Positions 13,350-26,121 of a stretch of DNA of 64,000 bases are shown one piece after another. Numbering within the stretch: the stretch's first letter is position 1; each line of letters begins with the position of its first letter. Location: assembly GCA_033002965.1 (NCBI GenBank), contig JAURVB010000184.1, positions 1 to 64,000 of the forward strand, in the 5' to 3' direction. Below the pieces are notes generated by a model that saw nothing but the letters and a program-made list of their open reading frames with translations, was not told the origin of the DNA and ran no database searches. The translations under genes and the position numbers were made by a program. This DNA comes from Piper betle (Eukaryota > Streptophyta > Magnoliopsida > Piperales > Piperaceae).

Positions 13350-15139
13350 TTGGGCCAACTGTTTGCCTAGAGCGTTCAGCGGCAAGCCAGCAACTGGTTT
13401 TGTTAGCAATGTAGCTATTGTAGATAATTCTAGGGCATTATTTTTGTAAATGTTTGTTTAGATAGGGAAATTGTTTGTTTGAGAGTGGGTTTTTTTCTTT
13501 ATAGTCTTGCAAACAATTAGCGTGGGAAGTGATGTGAAGATATAAGGAAGTTTCTTACAACCAAATTTGAAAGTAGAAACTTCCTGATTGATTCGGGTTT
13601 AGGATTTAGAATTAAGTCTTACAAACAATTAGCTTGGCAAATTTGAAAGTAGAAACTTCCTGTTTCGGATTACTACATTCTTATATGAAAAATCTGTTCA
13701 ACCATGCTTGTATTCCTACTAGGACTGCTCTCTCAAGCCAAATTGATGAAGTTCAATCTAGTGCAGTTGTGAAAGCTAGTGACTATGGGATCAAATTTGA
13801 TCAACAATGCCTAATGTTATGGATGGAATGCTCCTCATACAAAACTGGTATTAACTTGGTACTGTTTTGGCCAGTCTAATAAATCAGTAGAAAACTAGCA
13901 TATGATATCTCATGTTTGTTCTTGATCCAAGTTTAGAACCTGAGTAATGCAACCAGTTAAATCAATGACATTTTCTCAATGATGGCCCATAAGCTCATAC
14001 TTGGAGATGGTTCCTAAAATGTGTGTAAGAAAAATTGTTACATACTGTATTCTATTGTTCGGCCTTATTCGATAATACTACATACCCAGTTTCTTTCATC
14101 TGAAATTTTTCAATCTAGTTTTCTGTTGAAAATTATGGTATTTAAGTTGGTATTTAATTAAACATTTATCAAAAAATTTTAAAAAGCCTAATAAAATATT
14201 TTATGTACAATCTTAAAAGCCAATTAAACCGGGTTCAATCCGATTGAGCTAAATATATCTCGTATTATCTAAAAATCCTGGACCGTAACATTTACGATAT
14301 TTAAAATTTTTGGGTAGGCGCCATGGAAAGCTTTACCAGCTACCAATTGCATTGTATATAATCAGTAGATAGAGTTAAAACAGAGACTGATAGATATAAT
14401 TTTGATAGTCTGATTGTGATACCATCACATATTCATGCGTAAGCTCTACAAAAAGAAGCAAAAACAGGGAAGAAAAAGACAATCAGAATTCAATATCCAA
14501 AACCAGTCTTTGGCTTTACATGCATGTCGCAATGCAAAGACCGGTATGTATATGAGCGAGTTAGCTCGCGTGAGAGCGCATATATAAGTACTCCAAACGA
14601 ACAAGACAAAGACTCGTGCTGTTCACACACAACACCATCGACCCAAGACCCGATCTCTGTTAGCGACCACTGCCGAATATATTTTTGACAAGATTGGATC
14701 CATTGTCTTTGTCATTGGAATGCAGAGAAAGCAGTCTGACAAAAATTAGCGTTTACTTAGAACAAAGGAATCAAAGATATGCAAGTGTTTCTGCTGGGTT
14801 TTGTTGCAGTCCAAAAGGTTAGAGCTTGCACCATGTGATCTCTCCGGCTCCTTTTGGACTTTTGCTTATCCGAACACAACTCCAGAATATTGGTAGTTTT
14901 CTTTGTGGTGAATCTGTGATGTATATATCATTGTATAAATAATGAAAATATCTTCATTTTGATGGATAAAGTATTGAGGTGTATGTGTAACAGAGGGATT
15001 GGTGGACGTAAACCACAGTAATGAATTTGGTTTGGCTTCATGAGAGGGTGTCGGGTCGGGTTAGGTTCGGGTTTTATGGAAAGGACTGTTAACCCAATTC
15101 GGACTGTCATGTAATTCTTGCTCTACAGATACAATGCCT

Positions 15140-15171
<32 letters not shown>

Positions 15172-16941
15172 AAAAACAAAAGAAAAAAATAAACTATTTA
15201 TTAGATATTTTAGAAATTACCCATGTTCAATCGTATGAGAAATGCTACAAATTAATTACAATCTTGATATATATATATATATACATGCACACGTATTATA
15301 TGATCAATTACTAAGCTGCACCTTATAATTTATCATCTTTTAAAATTTTTCTTGATCATGAGACAATGTGACCGGTTTTTTTAGTTCTTAGATAAAATGG
15401 CATTCATAAAATTCATTTATTTAGGCATCTGATATAAAATTTAATATAAAGTTTCTTGAAAATTTCAAAGAATTTCTGAAATTGGTCGTATATACATGAC
15501 CCATAAATCTCTTGAGCAAATTAATTACATAGTTAATTTAAAATTCATTTTGATTCCCTAAATAAACTCTATTCCATATAAGCTTTTTGAATCAAACTCT
15601 ATATAAAATGATTTTTTATTGACCGCTTTTGTGACCGACTCCCCGCAATCCACCGAATAGAGCCTGAGTGTTGAATTTTAAAGCTATAATTATTAGTAAA
15701 CAACATCAATAAATACCTGTAAAATATAAATTAAGATAAATTAATTAAAGGGTAGTCATAATTAAAATGCCAAAGTAGTAGCTGGTTTCTTCTAATGCAG
15801 TGCATCTAGCTAATAAATTATAAGTAATAAACAAATAAAAATATTCGTTGGCTCATAAGAGTCGACGCCGCCCATGTTGTCTCCTCGTTAGAAGTATAAA
15901 ACCATGTTTCAAGCCTTGCGTAATCTTTTTCAAATGCCATGCGCGGCTGCATGCGTGGAAACACTTCTTCACCCCACACCTTTCTCGTTACGTTTGCGTC
16001 TAATTCCTTCTCTACTTCAATATTGTGATGACCTTACAAAAAAAATTCTTCAATTAAAAGAATAATTATTAATTAACTATAGTTTTAAAAAACTACTTTA
16101 AAAACCCCTCGAGTCATTTATATTATGATTTTTCGAGTCAAACTCTATGAATGATTCTTCGGTGACTAATTTAATTATGATATTTTCTAAATAAAGTAGT
16201 AAATTTTAAAACATTAATTTTTTTAAAATTTATTTAAACTAACATTTTAAAATAAGATAAATCATATACTTATTAATTTTTTAAGTGTCAAAACATAATA
16301 ATACATATTGACTTCAATTTTAAAAATGTTGAGTTAGCTTGAAGTCGATTCTAAATCGACTCTACTCTATTACACGCAAATCTGAGTCATAGTCCCACAT
16401 TCTTAAACTAAATAGCACAACTTTCCTCGATCATCATATGATTCTCATCATATATATAACTGTCATATCATACTTATTGGTAGCTCAAATGGGTCACAAG
16501 ATTAAATGAGAAAGGAAATAAAACACAAGCAGGTTGAGTATTGGTGTAGAATACACGTAGGGAATGAGTCAGCAGCGTGCATATGTATGTATATAATTGA
16601 ATCAAAGAATGTATATATGTATACAAATATCAAAGAAGGCGTGAAATGTTGCTTGTCTTCGGTTGGCACGTCTTACAAGTCTCTTTCTTCCTACTAAGCA
16701 CCGAGCTGGTGTCATGACCCAATCTCTACCGGTAGACCTCCACCGAACCCTTGTTGACATTTTTTTTCCATAATATTATCATTACTTAGATCCACAAGTT
16801 TAATATTCTGCTGGTTGCTATTTTTCTTTATAAATAGCAACAATAATGTGACATTTTATTTCTCAATTAATTCGTATTTAGGGTTGAGTTAAATTGTGTT
16901 TGAGTCCACTTCTACCCGAAGAAAAATGTTTAGAATTACTA
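13350..16941. other. Intergenic region downstream of VCS
   Basis: The 3' UTR and AT-rich spacer. A short direct repeat with about 108-bp spacing contains 'aatttgaaagtagaaacttcctg' (near 13565 and 13640) and 'caaacaattagc' (near 13511 and 13622). An (AAGA)n microsatellite lies at about 15139-15172. No gene or RNA gene was recognised. Confidence 0.6.
15139..15172. repeat. (AAGA)n microsatellite
   Basis: About eight AAGA units in a row, in intergenic DNA. Confidence 0.9.
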
Positions 16942-17573
16942 TTAGAGCAAACATCACTTAGCCCCCTAAAATTGTTCAAATCATCAATTAGACCCCTTGA
17001 CCAAGTTTACTCGATCACTTAAGCCCTTTGTTTGAAAAAAACATCACTTAATTATGCTCTACACTAACCATGTAAGAAAAAACTGTTGAGTGATGATATT
17101 ACATGTTTGCAATCGGTTGATTGGTTGGCACGTCATAAAATAAAATTAATTATTTTATAAAATAAAATATATAATGATTAAATAAAATAAAATATTATTT
17201 TATTTAATCTTTCTGTTAAGGTCATTTTTAAACTCATATGTTAAAAATATTATCATTCTATTCACATGTAGGTTAGAACTTAAATTTATAGAGAATAAAG
17301 TTAAATAAAATACAAATTTTAATTATTATGCCAATTTTTTATTATGAATAAATATTTTTATTTCATTTAATTTATTTAACATAAATATCATTAAGGCACC
17401 GTCACATTACCTCTATTAACCAGTTACAAACCTTATCATGTTATCACTTAAATAGAAGGAAGTTATGTGATATTTTTTTGAAACGAGGGGGTCTAAATAA
17501 TGAATATACGTGGTCAAGGGGGTCAAGTGATGATTTAATTAATTCTAAGAGAGCTAAATAATATTTGCTCTAA
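16942..17573. mobile_element. Non-autonomous MULE-type MITE with long terminal inverted repeats
   Basis: The left end (TTAGAGCAAACATCACTTAG) and the reverse complement of the right end (TTAGAGCAAATATTATTTAG) match. The similarity continues for about 110 bp, with 'ccccttgacca' and the homopyrimidine words in the same order. The 632-bp element has an AT-rich core with no coding capacity. Long TIRs of this kind are typical of Mutator-like MITEs. I could not find a convincing 9-bp target duplication in the flanks. Confidence 0.75.
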
Positions 17574-17869
17574 TATATATTACAAGATCATACTAATTAG
17601 AGGGTGAAAATAGTAACGGTCGAAACACACTTTTTAAAACCTTAATTAAACGATATCTTTTTATATTATCGGATGAATGATTTATTGAATCGTTAAAATG
17701 GTTCAACAGGAAAGTTATTTAATTACTTTTAAGCCCATTTGTTAATTGAATGGCTTGGTATATTTTTCTTTTTCTTTTTTCCCTGCGATATTATTGTTTT
17801 TTTAATTTAATAAAATTAGGGAATAAATTTTGCATATACGGCGTCCGAGATCTGGGAGATCAGAGTCGG

Positions 17870-17990
17870 TTCATGTCCCCACTAGGGTTGGTGGGCCCAC
17901 GCAATCCACATCGGATAATGAGCGGGAAAAAAGGGCCCACACAATCCACAATGTATTAAGAGGGGAAAAGTAAGGGCCCCACAGTCGACA
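17870..17990 (+). repeat. Triplicated GGGCCCAC / CAATCCAC motif block
   Basis: The block GGGCCCAC-GCAATCCACAT (from 17893), GGGCCCAC-ACAATCCACAA (from 17933) and GGGCCCCACAGTCGACAT (from 17974) repeats about every 40 bp. Each is followed by an A/G-rich 'gcgggaaaaa'-like segment. GGGCCCAC resembles class I TCP binding sites. The block lies 0.9 kb upstream of the RFS promoter, so a regulatory role is possible but unproven. Confidence 0.4.
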
Positions 17991-18903
17991 TCTGAGCCGG
18001 CATTTCCGTCGCTCTACCCGAACTGAATGTACTTTTGGTCCGAACCGCCTTAAATTTATTGAGTTATGGTTGGTGGTAGGATTTAATAATCATAATCAAA
18101 TTAAATTAATTAATCTCATGTCCAAAATTGAACCAAACCGACAACCGAAGTAGTGGACCCCATGGTCCAGATGATGTTCGTGCAGCTCATATGTAGGCCA
18201 CATGTAATTCATGCGGTCTATGTATCAAATGTAGTTGGAATTGATAACTTCAAATTATTCATACCTGTTTTATAGAACCACCACTTTTAAAGAAAATAAT
18301 TATTCCCTTTATACACATAAAAAATGATGCTTTAAAATTTATATATAAGAGACCTAAAACTCTATTTCATTTGATGATCAGAGGTTTCTTTATGTAACAA
18401 AAAGTTTAGAATAATTCCAATGATATATTATGATAAAAGTTAGGTAAGAAAATTACAATACGAATATTCATTAATTTGTTAAATTAACTATTAATCACAT
18501 GACTCACAGATAAGAAAAGAGTTTTTTCTCAAAAAATATTATAAAATTTAATAACACATACCATTTTGTATTCTACATTTCATACAAGGCCAATAATAAA
18601 ACATCATATATTCTATAAAGCCTTTTCTAACACGGACCGATTAATTGCTTAACCAATTAAATTCATGACCTAATTTAGAAACCCAAAAAAAATAAAAAAT
18701 TTCATAGTCATCGACATCGTCGACATATTCAATCAAAAAAATAAAGCCGGTTCGAATATAATCCGAACCGGATGGTCCAGATAAAAAGAGAGGAAAATAT
18801 CATAAATAGGCATCAAAACCCGGTCCGGTTCAGATTTGAGGAGCAGGTGGTAGTTCCCCGTTCCCGCCACACCAACTCATCATCTTCACCTCCTCTCCCT
18901 CCC

Positions 18904-18910
18904 TATAAAT
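18904..18910 (+). promoter_or_regulatory. TATA box of the galactinol-sucrose galactosyltransferase gene
   Basis: TATAAAT lies in a CT-rich promoter (18890-18950), about 190 bp upstream of the ATG at 19102. Transcription would start near 18935, giving a leader of about 165 nt. A perfect inverted repeat CCGGTTCG...CGAACCGG lies about 150 bp upstream (18747-18771). Confidence 0.65.
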
Positions 18911-19101
18911 ACCTCCTCCTTCACCTCCTCCACCCCATCCCATACCCCCTTGTTTGATCCTTTTTTCTTACAAGGGCATTGATCCGTTCACCTCCATCTC
19001 CATTTCTTTAATTTTTTCCAGATTTTTTCAGAATTTTTCTGCATTTTTTGGGTGGGATTTTGGTGGGTATTGGGTGTTGGTTAGTTGTGTGAAGGAAGGA
19101 G

Positions 19102-22100
19102 ATGACGGTGGGAGCTGGGATCTCAGTGGTGGATGGGAACTTGGTGGTGCTGGGCACCACCATCTTGTCCGGCGTCCACGACAACATCTTCCTCACGCCG
19201 GCGGCCGGCGGCGGCATGGCCACCGGGGCCTTTGTCGGCGTCCGGTCCAACCAGGTCGGCAGCCGCCGTGTCTTCCCCGTTGGAAAGCTTGAGTAAGCCT
19301 TCAAAATCCATGTTTAAGTGTTCCCTTTTTTTTAGTTGTTTGGTGTTGGAAATGTTGTGCTAGACTTGAAAAAGTTTTTCGATTTGCTCTGTCAAGCTCC
19401 CTTCTCTATCATTTTATTAGAAAAATTGGCCTTTTTCGTGTTTTGATCTTAGGAATGTCATGCAAGATCTGACAAAGTTGTAAGGTCCCTGTTCCATCAT
19501 TTTGGCTTGTCCGTATTGTAAAGTTGACTTTTTTTATCTTAGAAACGTAATATAGGATCTGGAAATTTTGATTGATTTGAACCGTCAAGCTCCCGCTCCT
19601 TGTTTTTCAAGTTGTTTGATCTTAGAAATATAATGCAAGATGTGAAAATGTTAATTGATTTGATATAGCAAGCTCCCTGCTCCATCATCTTAGCTTATTT
19701 ATTTGTGGAAGATTTGACAAATTTTTTAGTCATATGGTATTAGATATATAATGCAAGATCAGAAAATATTGATTAATTTGATGCATTGAAATCATATAAC
19801 CCTTGATTTTTTTATGGCTTAATTACCCATTGGCGAAAATTGGCATTTTTTAGGAACATGGTGTCAGTTCGAGATCTGAAAATGTTGATTTTTATTTATT
19901 TAATATATTATGTGCAGGGGTCTACGATTTATGTGTGCTTTCCGGTTTAAATTGTGGTGGATGACTCAAAGGATGGGATCTTCTGGGAAAGACATTCCCT
20001 TTGAGACCCAGTTTTTGATTGTGGAAGGAGTTGATGGATCTCACTTCGACGAGGGAGGCATAAACTATGGTGCTGAGCGGTCGGCTGTCTACACTGTTTT
20101 CTTGCCTATCCTTGAGGGTGCCTTTAGAGCTGTTCTACAGGGAAATGAGGACAATGAATTGGAGATTTGTTTGGAAAGTGGTAATACTTCAGATGCAGAT
20201 TTATATTTTATATTTTATTTATGTTCTTTGTTTTTCAGATTTCTTTGTGTTAGGTTTTCTTTTACAAGATGCTCATTTGGTAAATTAATAATGTTCTTCC
20301 AGGAGATCCTGCTGTGGACGAATTTGAAGGAACTCACTTGGTCTTCATGGCTGCTGGATCTGACCCATTTGATGTAATCACCAATGCTGTGAAGTGAGAT
20401 TTCTTCCATGTCATGGTTGTTTAGTTGATTCCAGCTTTTTGTTGCATCAAAACGTCAAGTTTTATGTCCCCACCCCAGATAAAGGAGGAGGGTTGGCGTT
20501 AGGAAAGACATCCGACCATCTAAAATTTTGTTATTTGTAATTTCATAGATCTTAGTTTAGGATGCATGTCCCCAACACTTTTCGGGTATTAGATGGAATA
20601 AGAAGAAGAAGATATGGCTTTAATTTCAACTTTTTCCTGTGTATACAATTTTCTTTAAGAATTTGCTATTCTAGATCATGTAATACCTCATGGAGGAATT
20701 GCGTTGGGGATTTTTGTTTTTTTCCAAACTGATCATTTGACTTTTGCAGAACGGTGGAAAAGCATTTGCAAACATTCTCCCATCGCGAAAGGAAGAAGGT
20801 ATTTGATTGCAAACTTATAAATGTTAAGCTCAAGTTTTTGTTAATCCATTATTTTGATGATTAAAATTCTTGAATCGTTCTTAGATGCCAGACATGCTGA
20901 ATTGGTTTGGCTGGTGTACTTGGGATGCATTCTACACTGAAGTGAATTCTGAGGGATTGAAGCAAGGGCTGCAAAGGTAACGATTCATAGTTTGGTATGC
21001 TATTCAAGATTTATGCCTTTCACAAACACGGCTAATATTGAAAGAAGACGAAAACAATTGCTGTGTTTTGTAGAACAGATACTATAATCAGCATGCAATG
21101 GTGGAACTGATTATCATTCTTCTTCTCCATCCATCATCCATTTAATCCCAAATAATTACCTCAATTATTGTTCAAAATAAAATGCAGTAAATGTGTATGA
21201 ATATAAGAAATTCTAACATATGTACTTATTTGCAGCTTAGAAAAAGGTGGAATTCCTCCTAAGTTTGTCATAATTGATGATGGTTGGCAGTCAGTTGGAA
21301 TGGATCCTAAAGGGATTGCAACGGAGGAAAAGTTTGCTGCAAAGTGAGTAATTGTAATTGCTGCAAAGTGAGCTTTAGCTCCTTTGATGTATATTATGAG
21401 TCTATCTTTTCTGTAACTGTTGTTTTCTCTTCCAGTTTTGCAAACAGGCTTACTCACATAAAAGAGAATCACAAATTTCAAAAGAATGGGCAGGAAGGTC
21501 ATAGAGTGGAGGATCCTGCACAGGGGCTTGCTCATATTGTTACCGAGATCAAAGACAAACATGATTTGAAGTAATTGATCCTCTCCCTCAAAAGCTATGT
21601 TTCTGAACTTCATATGATGGTGTACATTCTCATTAAAAAAAAAATGCATTCTTAATCTTGACAGGTATGTTTATGTGTGGCATGCTCTAACGGGGTACTG
21701 GGGTGGAGTTAGACCTGGTGTTACAGGGATGGAACATTATGAGTCTAAGATGTCATATCCTATCTCTTCTCCTGGGATTCAAAAGAATGAACCATGCGAT
21801 GCCTTGAACAGCATTGCTTCGAACGGTCTAGGGCTTGTGAACCCAGAAAAAGTATTCAATTTTTATGATGAACTGCATTCTTACCTAGCTTCTGCTGGGA
21901 TTGATGGAGTTAAAGTAGATGTTCAAAACATTTTGGAGACCCTGGGAGCTGGCCACGGCGGAAGAGTGAAATTGGCCAGGAAGTATCACCAGGCTTTAGA
22001 AGCTTCCATTGGTCGAAATTTTCCTGACAATGGAATTATTTCTTGCATGTGTCACAACACAGATGGTCTATACAGGTAACATAGAATCACTGTATTCATA

Positions 22101-23739
22101 GCCTCTCACTTCGAATGCAGAAATTTGATTAAGGTGTCCTTTCGTGAATGCTGATGTTATTTGTCATTTCTGCATCTTGTAGTGCAAAACGAAGTGCTGT
22201 TATCAGAGCATCTGATGATTTCTGGCCTCGGGATCCAGCATCGCATACAATCCACATTGCTTCTGTTGCCTATAATACAGTTTTCCTTGGTGAATTTATG
22301 CAGCCAGATTGGGATATGTTTCATGTAAGCTGTAAATTCTAGTTCCTTTTGCAAATGCTAGTTCTTAAACTGTCAGGGAAGTGCTTATCATTCATCAAAT
22401 ATTTTCAGAGTTTGCACCCTATGGCTGAATACCATGGAGCAGCTCGCGCTGTTGGTGGATGTGCCATCTATGTTAGGTAATGAATGTTTAAATTCTGCCT
22501 ATCTATCAATATTATTGTATCAGAGCGTTCTTTTCTCACATTGGAAGTTAAATTGAATGGCAGTGACAAACCTGGGCACCATGACTTCAATCTCTTGAAG
22601 AAGCTTGTTTTACCTGATGGATCTATTTTGAGGGCTAAACTCCCAGGAAGACCTACAAGAGACTGCTTGTTTAATGATCCAGCCCGAGATGGGAAGAGGT
22701 AAAGAAAATTTTCTTGGGTGTTTCTTCAATTGTAGAATTTAGCTTGAAAGTTAAAATTGGAATCATTCCTTTGTAGCTTAGCCTTGAATTATATCTTTGG
22801 GCAGTCTTCTTAAAATATGGAACTTGAATGACTACACCGGAGTGCTTGGCATTTTCAATTGCCAAGGAGCTGGCTGGTGCAAAGTTGGAAAGACAAATCT
22901 AATCCATGACAAGCAACCTGGAACAATCACCGGAGTTGTTCGAGCAAACGATGTGGATTTTTTGCCTAGGCTTGCCGAAGAAGGCTGGAATGGAGATTCA
23001 ATTATATACTCCCATTTGGCAGGTACATGATTCAAAAAGAAATCAAATTAGTCTAGGATTTGGTCACGAGGAATCAGCCCCTCTAAGAATGATTGAGATT
23101 GATGATCTCAGTACCCAAATCTATGAAGATTGGGATTTTGATAGGATTCGGTAAGATATTGCCCTAGAATCACAATGAAGCCCTATTAGTATTATGATGC
23201 ACTTGAATTTTATGTACACAATGAAATAGAAAACCTAGACCACTGTCTTCGACCTGTTCATCCTTGCATTTGCTTATTCGAAACTCTTATATGTGTCTAC
23301 AGGCGAGGTCATCTATCTAACCAAGAATGCATCTTTGCCAATCACTCTAAAATCCCGGGAGTACGAAGTGCTCACTGTTGTTCCTGTGAAAGAACTGCCG
23401 AATGGAGTTTCTGTTGCCCCAATTGGACTGACTCAAATGTTCAATTCTGGAGGTGCCATTAAAGAGTTAAAGTATGAAGCTGTAAAGAGTGCAACTCTTG
23501 AAATGAAAGCCAGAGGAAGTGGTGTTTTTGGTGTGTATGCATCGGCTAGGCCAAACAGGGTCACCGTTGATTCGAAGGAGATCAATGTTAACTACGACGA
23601 AGCGTCTGGTCTGGTGACTTTTTCTTTGGGATTGCCAGAGAAGGAGCTATACTTGTGGAACATTTTGATGGAGTTTAGGAAAATAGATCATGTTAAGCAT
23701 CTTGGTACAACGAAACCACCTAATACACTCAGAGCTTGA
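19102..23739 (+). CDS. RFS1: Probable galactinol-sucrose galactosyltransferase 1 / raffinose synthase (SIP family), 13 exons
   Basis: Glycoside hydrolase family 36 enzyme of the raffinose-synthase/alkaline alpha-galactosidase (SIP) group, acting in the cytosol. Members move galactose from galactinol to sucrose or hydrolyse raffinose-family sugars; which activity this copy has cannot be told. Exons: 19102-19292, 19918-20180, 20303-20393, 20750-20798, 20885-20976, 21236-21343, 21436-21570, 21665-22075, 22183-22324, 22409-22476, 22564-22698, 22805-23022, 23303-23739. The 2340 nt stay in frame (779 residues; family about 750-780). Seen: [31 protein letters not shown], the nucleophile region [14 protein letters not shown], and the acid/base region [13 protein letters not shown]. 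The ATG follows the TATA box and begins the conserved MTVGAGISV. The last 20 residues after [11 protein letters not shown] are not typical of the family and may reflect a lost T at the stop codon (GAGTTTAGG). Confidence 0.95.
19325..19895 (+). repeat. RFS intron 1 made of about 80-120-bp degenerate tandem repeats
   Basis: Five or six copies of a unit with the words 'tcttagaaatataatgcaag' / 'gatctgaaaatgttgatt' / 'caagctccctgctccatcat' start near 19330, 19441, 19537, 19619, 19736 and 19856. Together they fill almost the whole 625-bp first intron. Confidence 0.7.
20475..20615. repeat. Dispersed repeat fragment in RFS intron 3
   Basis: 'aaaggaggagggttggcgtt' (20480) and 'catgtccccaacacttttcgggtatta' (20566) are matched by 'aggaggagggtggcgttaag' near 40370 and 'catttcccccaacaccctttgggtacta' near 4026. 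The word order suggests remnants of one interspersed element, perhaps a LINE 3' end. The class is not certain. Confidence 0.4.
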
Positions 23740-24794
23740 GCATTGAATTTTTTGGTGCTCATCAAGCATTCTGCATTTTTTATGTAACACCACTGGCATC
23801 TGGTGGATCGAGTGTAATGCTTTATGCAATTGTAAGTGGAAATTTACGAGATGAGAGTGTAATGAATGCCAAATTGGTTATAACACAAATTTGCCAGCCT
23901 ATTGTTCATTTGTATATGCAACAAAGAATAAAAAGTGTGGCGCAAGCCGCGCAACAAGTATAAATGAACTGTGACCAAATTGAAGAGCTTTTGCCCATGT
24001 CAACCCTTCTTTTGAAAGGGATGGAAAACTCTAGCTAGCTCCTCATTGCTTCTGGACTTTCGGCCAGTCACAGACATCCATTTGTGTTTCAATATTACAC
24101 ACATTTCTTTTACCATATATTTGTATCTGATCCAATCCACCAAATTTGTATTCGATAAAAAATATAAATTTTAAAATAAAATATAAGAAATAAATAAATA
24201 TAAACTTATTATTTTGAATTTCTTAGAAGATCATAAAATATCACCTATTTACTTGGATCACATGAGAGAAATATAAAATTTAGAGATCTACATTTTTTTG
24301 TAATTGGTTGTCTATGTATTTAGTCAAAAAAATTTTAATTTAGTCAAAGCAAATCTATGTAAAAATTATACACAGTAATATTTCCTTATAAAAAATAATA
24401 AAAATTGAGGAAAATCTTAAGAGACATGTGTGAAAAAGAAATATTAAATTTTCATTTTATTTTTTTACTGTGCAAACATAGAAGGGAAATCTTTAAAATT
24501 CTCATGTTATTCCATTTCATTTCATTTCTATTTCCAATGAAATTATTTTTTTCATTTACATTATTTTCATGCCAACCAAACCAACATGGCACTCTGAATA
24601 TTTTTTGAATATATAATATATTTTAATACTCCAAACCCATATCTATATTTGACCTATTTCAGATGATTTTTTTGAATTTATAATATATTTGAATAGCCCA
24701 AGCCTGTATCTATATTTGACCAATTTTAGATTGAAAATGAACATAATTTCAGATTGGATATAAAGACGGAAGATATGAATTGGATTTGTAGATG
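23740..24794. other. RFS 3' UTR and AT-rich spacer
   Basis: The 3' UTR of RFS includes an AATAAA at about 23926. AT-rich DNA follows, with two tandem-like 'tgaatatataatatatttt' / 'tttgaatttataatatattt' words near 24605 and 24675. No gene was seen. Confidence 0.5.
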
Positions 24795-25160
24795 TTAGAT
24801 GTCATAACTTAGCCTATTATGTTGCACTTTAGGCTAGATCGTTATGAATGATATCATAATCAAATTGTATTAGAGCAATCTGGTTTTGTATTAGATGATA
24901 TGTTGAATTAAGAATGTTGGCTAAGTTGACGATCATGAGTCGAAGAAGAACGTGGGTTTTTGAAAACGAAATTTTTTAAGATGAGTAGATAATGAGATCC
25001 CTTAACTTAGTCCACATCTAGTACCTATTAAGATAAAATCATGTTTATAAATGAAAATAGAATATAAAATTTTAATTTAGTTAACCACTTTTGATAAAAT
25101 AACTTAGCTCATTATATTACACTCTAAGTTGGGCCATTACGAATGATATCAAAACCTAAA
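24795..25160 (+). mobile_element. Decayed TRIM retrotransposon (partial array), relative of the intact copy at 51221-51681
   Basis: One LTR remnant (about 24795-24846, ending ..CGTTATG) is followed by a decayed primer-binding site (AATGATATCA) and a shortened internal region. A near full-length LTR follows (about 24990-25141, GAGATCCCTTAACTTAGTCC ... GGGCCATTACG), and then a second primer-binding-site remnant (AATGATATCAAAACC). The order LTR-internal-LTR-internal suggests a tandem TRIM array of which only part survives. Confidence 0.7.
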
Positions 25161-25384
25161 ATCTTATTTGATAAAATCATGGCAAGTGATAATTAGTCCA
25201 TATTTTTAATTCTCTTGCGTGAGACAAGGTCTAGATGATCTTCCAGTTCACATTAAAAGAAAAGATTTGTTTGCTGCAATAACAACTATACTCTTTATAT
25301 TCTCTTTGATGTCCCTCCAAATAAAAGTTATTGACTAATTATATTTAAGAAACCGGACAATTCTTTTACAAAGCTCAACCGCAA

Positions 25385-26121
25385 TGACCAGTTCGGGTTG
25401 CATAAATCGGCGATTCCGAATCGGAAACGCCTGATTCAACTCGGATTAGAGGAAAACCGATTCAAAAAACCTATTGAATCGGTTTTCCTCGAATCGGCCA
25501 ATTCGAGCCGATTCCGATTGATTCAAGCCGATTCGGAATCGGCCCAAATCGGCCGATTCCGGGCACAAAGGGGCGGGGTGCGGTGGGGTCGGGCGGCGGC
25601 GGCGAGGGGGAAGGACGGGCAGGGCTGGCAGGGGGAGGCAGGCGCAAGGCGAGGCGTGGCGGGCGAGGGCGGGGCGAGGCGGATCTGGGGAGAGGGGGCT
25701 GGGCACGACGGGCACAGGGCGGGGAGGGACTGGGGGGAGGGGGTGCGGCGGCGGTGGCGGGGGGAAGGAGGGCGGATGCAGGAGAGAGAAAGCGAGGGAA
25801 GGAAATACCATTCAATGGCATTCTCGTAATTAAAACTTGACTCGTGTTTGACTCGAGTCAAAAATAATAACTAACTCTAAATAATTTTAAAAAAATCTTA
25901 AAAAATATAATAAAATATAATACACGTAATAATATTAAAATGACATTAATATCTAATTTTTATATATTTATTTATGAGTTGTTAAATATTATATATGACC
26001 GATTTGGACCTATTCAACTGAACCGATTCCCGGCCAATTTAGACCGATTCTGATTTCGATTCCGACTCCATTGAAAACCGATTCAAATTCCGATTCCGAT
26101 TTATGAAACCATGTGACCAGT
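25385..26121. mobile_element. hAT-type non-autonomous element with 8-bp TSD and GC-rich core
   Basis: TGACCAGT occurs on both sides (25385-25392 and 26114-26121) as a perfect 8-bp target duplication, the length typical of hAT elements. The 721-bp element has imperfect terminal inverted repeats: the left end has GGTTGCATAAATCGG, and the reverse complement of the right end has GGTTTCATAAATCGG. Many subterminal ATTCCGATTC/GAATCGG words occur, plus a perfect 16-bp hairpin (25449-25464 with 25475-25490). The middle (about 25570-25800) is extremely GC-rich and G-biased, unlike the AT-rich ends. It may be captured host sequence. Open frames in the core are low-complexity and not credible genes. Confidence 0.82.

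Noticed and set aside
14228..14240. GGGTTCAATCC resembles a tRNA B box
   Set aside because: No acceptor stem or A box can be built around it.
17574..18890. Possible small gene between the MITE and the RFS promoter
   Set aside because: Only short frames without motifs. The stretch holds the GGGCCCAC block and AT-rich spacer.
25398..25861. Overlapping open frames on both strands in the GC-rich block
   Set aside because: They lie in the core of the hAT-type element, are low-complexity (Pro/Arg/Gly) in all frames and have no start context.
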